From: Euwallacea fornicatus
Lineage: Eukaryota > Arthropoda > Insecta > Coleoptera > Curculionidae
DNA length: 64,000 nucleotides
Direction: 5' to 3'
Assembly: GCF_040115645.1 (NCBI RefSeq)
Contig: NC_089556.1
Location: 1,674,001 to 1,738,000 of the forward strand
Under the pieces are notes generated by a model. The model worked only from the letters and a program-made list of their open reading frames with translations, was not told the DNA's origin and ran no database searches. Shown in pieces: positions 1 to 11,232 of this stretch. The position numbers were made by a program, and so were the translations under genes. Within the stretch, counting starts at the first letter, position 1, and each line of letters begins with the position of its first letter.

Positions 1-118
1 TGTTCCATCCTTCTTACACATCCAATATTACGCTTGAAATATAATTTATAAGCTACGCTTTACGGACCATTTCTTCCGACTAGATTCGAACTATACCTAC
101 TCGCTACTTATCATACCT

Positions 119-3100
119 TCAAACAAGAACATCGCCGCCGTCAAAATGATGAGAATTGTCACTTTCTCCCCGAGTTCCAGAAGAATCGAAAGGATTGTCG
201 TGACGTCCGGAATCGTCCTCATCATGACGATCTGAATTATGAACTACGAAGTCTACGGAAGGCACCGTGTTTGTGTTGCTGGCACTGTCGCTTGACGTTT
301 CTGATATTTTTTTAAATGTTTACCGTATAAAATAGAAAAGTGTTGACTTACCACTCGAATCGGTACTCGCAATACTTTGTCTTTCCAGCCTTTCGGCATT
401 GATGCTGTGATAGTCAGAGGTGGTGACGCAATTACGACCCTCCAATACCTGAGAAATGGAACGAGCAGCCCTTCTAAACGGATTTTCATTCTGAACCTTT
501 TGAGAGTATTTTATCAATTATGAGGGTTTTGAAACAATTTGAGAACAACCTGAAATGTCCCTCCTTGAGTCCCAGTATTTCCAGATCTGATTAGTGGGGT
601 TGTATCGTCAGTATCGCTGTCACTGTCCGAGTCGTGGTGAGGTTCGTCATGGGCAAAAACTTTCCTTTTACAGATCGGACAAACCCTTTTGTTTTTAGTC
701 AACCATGGATCGATACATTTCATATGATATACTGAAAATTTTTATTCAGGAAAACCAACAATAAACTAGCAGTAATCCTACCATGATTGCAGGGTAAAAC
801 CCTAAGTTTTTCTCCCTCAATATAATCCTCCAAACAAATAGCGCAAGTCTCATATCGGTCCCCTTTCTGAAACTTGCACGTTGGTATTTTATTCAATTGA
901 GATTTCGGCAACCTATAGCGCCTTTGCCGCCTCCGATCCTTGATATACTTAACCACCTGCATAATAACCAAATTATTCACCATTAACTCTCCCTTTTCTG
1001 CTAACTAACCATAAAAACTACCATAACAAGGAAACAAATCCCCACAACAATAGCGAAAGGGATCAAAAGATGAGTCTGAATATTGAACGGAGTTTCGGCG
1101 GTGATGATTACAAAATAATCGGGATCGGCGTAAATGTTGCGCAGCATTAGTCCTGTTGTTTGGGACACGAAAACTGATGATATGTTGATGCCAGTGCTGT
1201 TATTTGCCGACATAGGCACTAAGTCGTTTGAGCCAACATTATGTACGATTACAGCATTGTAACTGCAAAAAGAATATACATAGAGAAATAGTAGTGTAGA
1301 TTCATGCATTATTATTGTTAATGAACCGATCATAAATGTATTTTATTCTCGATTTCATATTGGTGAATTAGGAAAAAGACAAAGAAATTTGGGGAAAATA
1401 ATAAAGGATGATCCTTCCCACGCGCCAAGTGGCTTCATCGGTTGAGATGCAGCGTGCTTTAGAGATCCATACAGACCAGCCAGAGTTTAACTTGCAGCAA
1501 AAGAAAAGTGCTCTTATAGGGTGGTTTGGCTTTTAAAGCAATGCGGGTAGATTAAAAGGCGAAACAGAGACACAATTTTTGGTAGAGACTTAAACTCCAA
1601 ATGAACTGGTTCAATTTGGTTGAGAAAATTGCAACTAAGGTAATAAATTATTCAATCACAGATGCAATTTTCCTATGTATAGATCTTTCAAATGGAGACC
1701 CAAGCAATTCAGACACAAGGGACGCTATTGGCATTGACAAAATTGATTTGGTTGCTTTGCAAGTTGAACTACGTAAAAGATATCAAACGGATCTAGAAAG
1801 GGCTTAAATATGTTATTATTTCTAACAATGCCATAATAGAGCAGTGTACTATGATCTACTTATTCGAAACAAATACGACCATAAAAGATATGAAGCTGAA
1901 GGCGAACTTCATCTTTCTAAATTAGGGAAGATATTCAATATTGTCCGTCAAGAAATTCACGACTTTATCACAACCAAGAATCATTGGGGTTATAGTTGAG
2001 GGGCAAATTGTGCTCTTATGTATGGTTAGTCTACACAACATATCTAAATGCCTCTGGCGTGTTTTTACAACAAGTTGAAAAATAATTTTATATTCAAAAC
2101 ACTATATTATCTATAAATAAACACTTACCCTTTAAGTTGCGCCATACGAACTTTGGTCTCAAAAGAGCAATTAGCTTCTGGAGTGTACCTTGGCACAAGA
2201 AGTATCCATTTTTCCAATTTATTATGACTATATGGAGGAGGTGGCGCTAGAGATTCATTACATGCGCTGGGTGGGGTAGCATTTATTAGCATTCCTCGAA
2301 CTGCTGAGAAAAAATATGTTCCACTATAAGAACATCCTAATAGGAGGTTTAAGGGCTGATTTAAAAATGATTTAAATGTGAAAACATTGATGGGAAAAAG
2401 AGGCAAATCCAAATATATTTTATCTATGTACTCAATAAAATTCTTATTCTTCACAATACTTATCAGCAATACTTAGAATGAATATTTAAATTGTCAGCAT
2501 AAATTGCATTAGCTTATCTTACAAATAGTACTCACTGCTCAACAAATTATTAATTATAAGATTTGTAATTTGAAAATATGACATCAAAATATTGTAGAAA
2601 GATAAATTTTGAGCCTATCCTTAAAGATAAAATACATTAAAGATATGTTGCTAATTATTGGATATTCAGCAATCATGACATGACTGCATTAGCCTTAATG
2701 AATTTATGCTGATAACTATAACCTATGAACATCCTATTTTTAGGAAGGTTTAGATACATTCGGAGATTTAAAAAATCTTTTACAATATGATAAGAAATAA
2801 TGTACTGTGAAAAAAAGATTTCCATTTTAAGGACTGGGATTTACAGTGCTGTACACTGAAATATTCAAAAAGAAACAAGACCATTCTTCCCACTCCTATA
2901 TTCTGCAAGGTACACACAACATTTTTGAACAACACAAACACAACATTCTCCTATCGCTTGAAAAAGTAAACAATACCAGCTGACAAGAAAACATTGATTT
3001 AAGTTTATGAGATATCAGAATGATATGTATAAAAAAATTAAATATGCTGAGGTCAAATTAACACCTTATATAACTGGTTTTAAATCTGAATAAGAGATTC

Positions 3101-3414
3101 TTCACTTTCTTTATTTCATAAATATATTTGCTTATAACATTAAGAATTATACATACTTACAATTTAAATACAAATCTGGACCAAATGTGGCCTGCACATC
3201 TGTGAATTCTTCGAAATAAAATTCGGAGTCCTAAATGAAATAAAAATAGGTACTATTTCAATGATTTCAAAAAGAAAACTAGTGGTCAAGTGACATGTTA
3301 AGATATTTTTACATTTTAGGTGCAACTTATACTTACAAATCTTATAGCATATATCTCAGCTTGGCAGAAATAAAAATGCTGCAACCCCAGCATAGCTAAT
3401 ACTGGTAATAACAT
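119..3414 (-). CDS. gzl: RNF13/godzilla-type PA-TM-RING E3 ubiquitin ligase, 8 exons
   Basis: Endosomal/lysosomal transmembrane E3 ubiquitin ligase of the RNF13/RNF167/godzilla family. I join eight coding exons: 3414-3337, 3230-3161, 2303-2129, 1262-1010, 956-782, 731-550, 496-352 and 300-119, giving 419 residues with every phase matching. Residues 1-20 (MLLPVLAMLGLQHF...) look like a signal peptide. A protease-associated lumenal domain follows (about 45-150, with the AVIVHNVGS strand typical of RNF13), then one membrane segment (about 172-192). After a basic linker comes a RING-H2 domain at 230-271 with all eight ligands (CxxC, CNHxxH, CxxxW, CPIC), then an acidic serine-rich tail. The length is close to vertebrate RNF13 (about 380). 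The start is the first ATG before the signal peptide. It lies head-to-head with Cwc25. The acceptor of exon 3 is a tandem NAGNAG. RNF13 identity is strong; the exact Drosophila orthologue name is inferred. Confidence 0.9.
1601..1807 (+). other. orphan open frame inside a gzl intron
   Basis: A 68-codon frame on the strand opposite gzl, within its 866-nt intron (1263-2128). Another open stretch continues in a different frame to about 2000. Both look coding-like in composition (for example LVALQVELRKRYQTDL), but I do not recognise the family and the pieces are not joined in one frame. It may be a decayed insertion, either a transposon or a retrocopy. No terminal repeats were seen. Confidence 0.25.
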
Positions 3415-4290
3415 TGTAATAACGTGGATTATAATGGTTGGAATGAAAATATCCTATGAGTTGTTCTTGGGTGGAACCACCTTCACTATGTTTGATTAAA
3501 GGGGATATTGTTGTACATTTCCCCTGGCAAGGTGTAATGCTAATGAAATTGGAATTTCTCTTATGTTATTGATATTATAGAGAATTTTTTTAATCATAAG
3601 GAAATAATTAAATTATGATAAAAAATCTTGGTGTCAGATTGTGATCATAGTCAGATTAGTAAGGGGTACTGCGTCGTTTGAGGTGGACCACTAGGCCTTT
3701 GAACACTGCACGTGATGAATTAACTGGTAAGACAAAATAACAATTGGATTTAATAAAAATAAACTTCTACACCCACTAAAAAATAAATTGAACTTTAAAT
3801 TTAATGCAATTTCATAGCAAAGCACAATAGAATTAAAGGAAAACGAACACAACCGCCCTATTCGGATTAGACGTCAACAAAGACATTTAAGTGATAGATA
3901 AATCATATAAAAACAGCTGATAATGTTCAAGTTTGATTATGACGACATGGAGAGTATACATATATAAAATGAAATCGCTTCAAAATTACCAATTAAAGAA
4001 ATTTTTGAAAGATTATCATTAAATTATATAAAAAGAATAAATATAATATTTTGCACTAATCGGTCTCAGTACAACAACCCATTGGATAATTCTTTGTCCA
4101 CTATTATTATTTCTTCGGGAAAATATTATTATCCTACGTCACAATTGACTACGTCGGCCATTTCGCTTATCACAGCTGATATTTAAAATATAACCTATAA
4201 AAGTTTTTGCAAGTTTTTCATAACTTTAAAAACAATTGCTTTTTTGCTGTATTCTAACCAATTTTGCTCTCATTAACTACTAAACCTAAA
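3415..4290. promoter_or_regulatory. shared upstream region between gzl (-) and Cwc25 (+)
   Basis: An 876-bp interval between two divergent start codons. It holds a palindromic E-box CACGTG at 3709-3714 and two ACGTC-type half-sites near 4136-4155 (ctacgtcaca and ctacgtcggc), resembling CRE-like sites. No TATA box is obvious for either gene. No coding exon was found on the plus strand that could supply the missing Cwc25 N-terminus. Promoter activity is inferred from position only. Confidence 0.45.
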
Positions 4291-6194
4291 ATGGGTAGTG
4301 AGGAAAAACTAGACTGGATTTACAAGGGCGCCAATGGTTTGGTCGATAGAGAGGAATATTTGCTTGGCCGGAAGCTTGATAGAACTTTAGAGCAAATTAA
4401 TGAAGAAGAGAAACCCAATAAAATTGTATTACCTACCCCCAAAAATCACGTCGAACATGAGTGTATTCCTCCATCAATACGAGATTTCAATAAAATTGTA
4501 CAGGCAGAACAGGTAAGTCAAATGATACTATTACAAAACAACTTTGTGGCCGGAACTTCTTAATTTCCAAATATTATGACCTAGATTTATTATTAATTTT
4601 TGCAAAGCCAATTTTCACTATAAACTGACAATGACACGGTATAAGTTTTTTTTTAATTTTTAGAGACAAAAGAATACACACTGATTTTTGAACATAACAG
4701 AAATAAACGATTAAGCATTAAAACACCTTAGTTTGATCCATTTAATTAACACTTTATCTCATATAATTGCAACGATATACCTCTTGACAAATAAAATGAT
4801 GTAATTTTACATGAAGATTTCCCAATTCATTATAGGTTGATCTTGCTTCAAAATTACAAGAAGATCCCTTGGTTGCCATCAAAAAACGAGAAGAAGAGGC
4901 TCGCAGACAATTTCTACAGAATCCTGTTCAATTAAAAAAGCTGCAAGAAGCCTTGAAAAAGAAAGAGGATCTCAAAAAGAAACACAAGAAGTCAAAGTCA
5001 ACAGACCTTGATGAGAAAATTAAAGAAAAATTAAAAAATCTAAAGACATTTGGTACTAAAAAAGATTCCAAAAAAGAAAAATCAGATGCAATGAATACAA
5101 TCTTGATGCATAAATTTAATGCTTTAAAACAGAAACTATCAGAAAAAGACTTGCAGGATGTTTTGGATGGGAAAGTAAGTAGTGACAGCAGTGAAGAAGA
5201 AGAAGAAAAGAAGATGTCATCCAGTGAAGAGGAACAAGATAGGAAAAGTAGGAATAGAGCAATACAAAACAAAAACAGAAGTATGGATCAGAGGTATAAA
5301 GAAAAAAAGCAGAATTATCAAAGTGGAAGCCGATCTAGGGATTATATGGCAAGACCAAGAAGAAATGATAGCCCTAGAAGGACTAGACATAGAAGTGCCT
5401 CCAGAGATTACAGCAGTAAAAGGCATCAAAGTCCTAGAAGGAATGAAAGACATTATAAATCAAGCACCAAAAGGAGCAGAAGTAGGAGTATAGAAAAAAC
5501 GAAATATTACAAAAGAAGCAACAGTCCTGAACATAAAAATAGAGATCCGAAAATAAAGAAAAAAGCTAAAAAGGAGAGTAGCCATGAAAGCACTGATGAT
5601 GAATTGAATAAGAAAATAATGGCAAGATTAAAACTTTTAAGAGAGGAAACTGAAGCTAAACATCAATCAACCAAAACAATGCTTCCAGAGAAACCCGCCC
5701 ACTTAAAATCAACCAAATTAAGCACCTCTAATTCATCATCTTCATCTGATGAAGATTCTGGCTCTGAAAATGAAAATCCTCAAAAAAAGAGTTTTGGTTT
5801 AGTGAATTTTGAAGGAAAGAAAATAGCATTTAAAAATGAGAAATTGACAACCAATTCAACTGCAATTAAATCTTCGAAAAAAATTCAAGAACGAGTGCAA
5901 AATCAAAGAAAAAACATCAAAAGGATGACTGAGGAGGAGAAGGAACGACGTAGAAAGGAAATGATACTGGACGCGAAAGTCAGGGACAAAGAAAGGGAAA
6001 CAAGTGTAAAGAAATATAGGGAGACTAATAGGCGTGAAGAGGAAATGGTTGTAAAGAAATTTGATGCAGATGCAGTGCACACGAATTTACTGAAGAGCGC
6101 CAAGCACACGTCGGTGGAGCAAAGGATCAAGTCAAATTTGAATAATATTCAAAGATCGTCGAAACATATGGATCAGAACTTCTCAAAAAGGTAA
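4291..6194 (+). CDS. Cwc25: pre-mRNA splicing factor Cwc25 homologue, apparently lacking the N-terminal module
   Basis: Cwc25 (CCDC49) joins the catalytically activated spliceosome to promote the first splicing step. Two exons, 4291-4512 and 4836-6194, encode 526 residues. The start of the frame (EEKLDWIYKG, REEYLLGR) matches the block that normally begins about 70-80 residues into the protein. It is followed by the conserved DLASKLQEDPL block and a long Lys/Arg/Ser/Glu-rich RS-like region. The C-terminus (VEQRIKSNLNNIQRS ... NFSKR) matches the conserved Cwc25 end. The N-terminal LNLKKSWHP block, which contacts the catalytic centre, is absent, and no upstream exon in the window encodes it. 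A possible acceptor (tag at 4295-4297) just inside the frame suggests an unseen upstream exon could be spliced on. Family assignment is strong; the N-terminus is uncertain. The stop codon lies only 73 bp from the stop of the converging EFHC gene. Confidence 0.85.
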
Positions 6195-6267
6195 AAATTT
6201 CTGTATAACATATTTAATTAGGTAAAAAATTATATATATCAAACGACACATTTCATTTACAATCTTT

Positions 6268-9083
6268 CTAAAAATTTGTGCCGTCCCAATCATCCTTGTC
6301 TCCCTTCAAAGCGCACAAATCATTCCTATCGGTCGCGCCCTGCTCTGTGTCGCTAAATCGTACAGTTTTGTTTTTCAATTTGCACGATTCTGAAGAAATG
6401 TCTGAAGGAAAAACCATCAGAGGCCCAGATTTTTCCTTCTCCTTTCCACAGAAATTTGATTCCTTCAAAGAAGGCTCTTTCCGCTTTATCGGATACTTCC
6501 CATCGGACACTTCTTGCTGATCGTTGACCACCCCAGCGTAATACTTGGTCGCCATCTCCTCTTGGGTGTCAATATGTTTTGGAATATATGATGGGTATTT
6601 GGCTAAAAATAAATATTCAGGATTTATATGGTAGATAGTAGAAAGCTTGAGAATTAGCGAAAGCTAATGAAGAAATTAGGTAAATACCTTCAATGTCTCC
6701 AGTAGATGTGAAGTGTTTATCTTTTTCTTCGATAAATACCGGTTGAGCGCAAATTTTTTGGGCGGGTAAAATATCATGTGATGGAACTTTGTAACTATTT
6801 TTAATGGAGTTTTCACATTCTTCAGGAATTGTTTGCTTTTTGATTGTTTCCAACTCTGGCTCTGTATCTCCTCCGCCTACGTTTGAGTCTTCATGACGTT
6901 CGTGAATCTCTGATTTCCTTTCGTCTGTTTGATTTTAAGTCCACATAAAATATTAATTTGTGTAAATTTCATTCATTACCGATATATTCATCAAATTTCT
7001 GTGTTGCTTCTAAATTGTCCTTAACTATATTATCAAAATCGTCCTTAAGGTGTCCTTGATTGAACATCCAATTTCTCACATTTTCTATACTTTCACAAGA
7101 AAATTTGCTGCAGTTTTCGATCATGTATTTATACACGTACAAATCTGCTCCAGTTATAATAAATCTGCAGAAAAATTATAGGTTTTGATGTAAGATTAAA
7201 TCTGCAGTGAAGTACCTTTGACCAAAAACAATTATTGTGGCCCCAATATAAAAATCTTCAGCGCCGTAAACTTCTGGGTTCAAAGGATCCGAATCAGGCT
7301 TCACCAATAAGGTACTGCGAAGGTATTTTCCCCCCGAGATCCCAGAATTTTTAATAGGGGGTTCTTGGATTCTGCACGTTCCATCAGCAAGAGAATAAAA
7401 TAGAACGAAACGCCTGATTGCGTCTTCAGGATGCACGGCGTCCATTTTCATTTCGTAGCTAAAGAATTTCATCCAAACAGTTTGGTTCGGTGGAGGAAAC
7501 AAACTAAGTAATACCGTAGATATTTGTTGGCATTAGCTATTTGTTTTATAACGTTCTTTCCTGGTGATTTAGACATAAAAGTTAGAGAGTTTTTAAGTGA
7601 GTCTTCAAGTTTTTTTAAACCGTCGCAAGGAGGTGATGCATGGATTTTCTCCTCAATAGAAATTGGAGGTTTCTGTTCTATGTAAAACGCATTTCTTCAA
7701 ATGCAGTTGAAAAAAATGTATAGAATTTTACGATTTTTTTAAAAAGAAGTGCGTGTTACCTAAAATAATCTCTAGTAAATTTATCACAATCATACAACAT
7801 CATATCTCGCCCCAATACAAATATCTTATTCCCAACCAGAAAGTCTCTGGGTTGATAGTATTCTAAACCTTCAGATTCGGTATTTCCCAGATAAATTGCT
7901 GGATATGTAGTGGGTGTATCCCTATAAATCTGAACGACGTTGAAATAATATTCTTAGTTTTTGAATTATTTATAAGTATTACTTTTGGTAGTTTAATTTT
8001 CTTCAATAAAATAGGATTAGGATCTCTGCCGCTATTTTCCTCTTGCACGTTTTTAACCATAACTGTATCATCACAGAGGAAGTAGAGAATTTCGAATTTC
8101 ATTAGTTCTCCATATGGATTTTTTCTATCGTCCCATGCTGCTTTAAACCTACATAAACGCGATGATAGTCGAAAATGGGCCTAGAGTGGAAAATTTTAAG
8201 TACCTCAATACTTTACCATCGTACTCTAAAAATTTTCGAAATTTGTTGTCTGCAGAAGGGGTTTTGAAGATTTTTGGAATCATCTGCAGTTTTCGATTAT
8301 ACAAATATGGGTCATGTGGCATTTCTTCAGTTTCTGCCATATCCAGACCTTGACTAGCCATATATTCCTAAACATAGTATGTTTGTGTTGAATTTTACAC
8401 TCTTTAAAATTTTTTTACTCTAGTAAAGGTATCGCAATCCACAGTATGATATATAACGCCGTAAAAAAGAAGATCTTTGCCAACTTGCAGATTCTTCCAA
8501 TGCCAATAAGACCCATTATCATTTTTAGGGATCTTTCCTCTTCGCACAAGCTTCCCTTGAGGAAGACCGCTATTCTAAAATCGATAAATTGACCTAATAA
8601 AATCAGATTCATGTAAGACATTGTTTACCTCGATTCTTGGTTCAACCACCATAATTGTATCATCACACAAAAAATAAATTATATTAACAGGTCTAACTCT
8701 ATAAAACTCCAATGGAGATTCCATCACAGACTGCTTAAAAAATGCTTTAAAAGTCAGACATTTCTGGTCATACAAAGCAAAATGAGGCACGAATTGAGGC
8801 AATGGTTTAGTCTTACAGCGTCCATATGTGAGAGATGGATCAAATCTTATGGAGTCGTCTTGGCTGATGTGTTTCACAGAATTGGCAGCCAGCTCTCTGC
8901 CTCCTATTCCTGAATATTGAGTTTTCGCCTGTTTGTAGCCATTGCGAACGTCGAAAGTCTGAGATCGGTGGAATTTCGAAAGCTAAGAGTTGTTTAAGTA
9001 ATATTGTTAATATGTGGAAATAAATATATACCGACCGTTGGGTCGTAGAAAGTGAAGCCCGGTAGTTTTGGTAATTCGCCCAT
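6268..9083 (-). CDS. EFHC1/EFHC2-like DM10-domain axonemal protein, 11 exons
   Basis: Homologue of EFHC1/EFHC2 (Rib72), microtubule inner proteins of ciliary and sperm axoneme doublets. Exons: 9083-9036, 8982-8629, 8574-8419, 8367-8204, 8148-7983, 7929-7760, 7694-7515, 7458-7216, 7164-6980, 6924-6688 and 6602-6268, giving 745 residues with all phases matching. The N-terminus LPKLPGFTFYD plus FHRSQTF is the family signature. Three DM10 domains follow at about 88-186, 215-355 and 405-510; landmarks are PVNIIYFLCDDT, EILYFLCDDTVMV and EPPIKNSGISGGKYL. The last 230 or so residues are charged and low-complexity, and I see no EF-hand, which EFHC1 carries at its C-terminus. The exon 1 donor is a weak GTCGGT; the better GTATAT five bases away would shift the frame. 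It lies head-to-head with NDUFAF3, 375 bp apart. Confidence 0.88.
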
Positions 9084-9458
9084 GATAGAATTGGAAAATA
9101 TGGAGATGTTTGTTCGAAGCAAGAAATGTAATAAATTGATAAAACAATAATGAGGATATTCCCTCGTCAAGGATTCCAAATTTTCGCCCCAATTTTTAGC
9201 GCAACCAATCAGAAACCTAGTGAACAGTGACATCTATTATTCGTGCAGGTTATTTTTCCTCAGAGGGATCAGTTGATTGCCATATCACGCGTGTGTTGTA
9301 ACGCTCGTCCTTTAGCTCTACATTTGGAAAGGGGACTCGATATAACCTTAAATTTTAAATAATAAAAACGACTATATCTTAATTTTCTTAATTATTTAAT
9401 AAAATAGCTTATTTCGACCCGATATTTCCATCGAATTATTTCGTAGACAGTTTAAGCT
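9084..9458. promoter_or_regulatory. shared upstream region of EFHC-like (-) and NDUFAF3 (+)
   Basis: A 375-bp interval between divergent start codons. It is AT-rich apart from a more GC-rich patch around 9280-9340 (atcacgcgtgtgttgtaacgc, containing ACGCGT), which may be the core promoter. Neither side shows a clear TATA box at the expected distance. The bidirectional role is inferred from layout. Confidence 0.4.
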
Positions 9459-10303
9459 ATGAACTTTCCTGTGAACAGAATATTCGGGTCTTCCACAAAA
9501 TGTTTAAAAAACATAATCTTGAGGTAAAGTGAATCCACTGATTTCTTCAGTTTCTTCACGATTTCTCAAATTTATACAGATATTTATCCAAATCAACAGC
9601 ATCAAACGCCCTAAATCCTCCAAATACATATGCAGACGAAGGTAGGACTACTGTACATGTCATGAACAAAGACTATGAATATGGGTTGATGATAGATGGT
9701 TATAGCGAGGTAGTTAATCACATCTCTAATCTCAATTTTATCTTTAAAAAGAAAGCCTTATTTTCATTGATAATTTGTCAGGAAAATTACTATGTTTTGA
9801 TTTGCCATTTGATTCATTTCAGGTTGGTTTTAAATTGAACAATCAAATAACAATATTAGGACCCATGATAATATGTCCAAGGTAATGTTTCCTTATAGCC
9901 CATAAGCTTTTGTCTCTTTAAAATCTAATTATGCGTTTTTTGTTTTGTTCACTCCAGATCTGTATTAGCTTGGAACATATCTGACATTGAAGATATACAT
10001 GAAGAGTCTTTAAGCTTATTTAAAGTGCTTGAGCCAAAAGTTGACATCATAGTGTTAGGGACTGGGGACAAGGTCGAAAATCGCGACATATTTTCGACTT
10101 TGGTCAACTTTTCTAGGAAGTACAAGCTTTCCTTCGAAATCTTGCCTACTGAATCTGCTTGTCCCACATTTAATTTTTTAAACGCTGAAGGGCGAAATGT
10201 TGTAGGCGCCCTAATTCCTCCGAAAACAATTTCCATCACTGAAGATGATTTGGTGAGGAGTAAAATAAGATATCAAAATGTGTTGGATCATAGGGAGAAA
10301 TAA
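9459..10303 (+). CDS. NDUFAF3: NADH dehydrogenase complex I assembly factor 3 (NDUFAF3)
   Basis: Mitochondrial assembly factor that, in other animals, binds NDUFAF4 and early complex I intermediates. Exons 9459-9523, 9580-9709, 9823-9881 and 9958-10303 encode 199 residues. A basic presequence (MNFPVNRIFGSSTKCLKN) is followed by the Mth938/DUF498 fold. Landmarks are GLMIDGYSE, NNQITILGPMIICP, VDIIVLGTGD and the late segment FNFLNAEGRNVVGALIPP. The length is about the same as the human protein (184). The introns are 56-113 nt with canonical ends. Expected location is the mitochondrial inner membrane. A polyadenylation signal lies 27 bp after the stop. Confidence 0.93.
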
Positions 10304-10329
10304 GGTCTCACCTCTTAGTGTGTTTATTA

Positions 10330-10335
10330 AATAAA
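10330..10335 (+). terminator. polyadenylation signal of NDUFAF3
   Basis: AATAAA hexamer 27 bp after the NDUFAF3 stop codon, in a region without competing hexamers just upstream. Confidence 0.6.
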
Positions 10336-11232
10336 AGTCTCAAAGTAAGTTAATATTATTTATTCCAAGACAATGTAAATCGGAATTAAACAAAAAAAAA
10401 ACAACCTTGTGACTAACCTAAGAAATCAGCAATAACTGTTTTCATCCAATATTATGACCTTTAAAAATTATATACAGAAAGTATTCATTCAATTAATAAT
10501 AAATTTACAAGTAATTTGTACAAATGTATATGTGGAGTTGAATATTCTTTTACATCAAAATAAAACCCATAAGTATTGTGTTGTAATCTATAATTGAAGA
10601 GTAGTAGGTAAAGTGAAAAGCAGATTGAATTATTTTGAAAAGATACCATTTTTCAAATACATTTTCTTCCAGCAATCTAAATAACTCTTTGTATCGTGTT
10701 GCGGGATATGCGGTTTTATGTTTCAGATTCACCGAGAATTTCCTGAATAAAAATATCCTTCATGTTCACTTGATCTTAAGTTATGTTTAATTAAATATAT
10801 TAAAATTTGCCAATAATTATTTTTAACTTTAAACTTTGATGATCTCTTATCTGGTACCATGCAAGCTTCTTGTGAGATCAAGAGAAATAGTAATTATTGT
10901 ATTATTAGAAAATATTGGATAAGATTACCCTCAAAGTTTAAAGACTGTTCCATTAAGAGTAAATACACAAACATTCAGAACATAAAATCAGAGGTTTCCA
11001 CAAAATTTGTTGTCTAAGGTAGAAAGTATTGATGATTACCCACCAAATTACACTGAAATTAGTTATTATTATATTAACAAAGAATTAATGTTTTTCCTAC
11101 ATTTCTCGACAAAATTTAACTTTGTCTGCATAAAAAACAATAAGATCTTTGATCCTTGCTTCTTACCCTACAATATTTGCACTTAATTCACACACAACAT
11201 AAACTTTATTCACTTTCTTTTTTTTAATGATT
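10336..11232. other. intergenic, convergent 3' ends of NDUFAF3 and Pps
   Basis: About 0.9 kb of AT-rich sequence between two converging genes. It should hold the 3' UTR of Pps. Short open frames here look random and no repeat or RNA gene was seen. Confidence 0.6.

Noticed and set aside
4928..6130. Several minus-strand open frames of 74-114 codons across Cwc25 exon 2
   Set aside because: They are reverse shadows of the Lys/Glu/Ser-rich Cwc25 coding sequence; their Phe/Leu/Ser-rich composition is what that gives.
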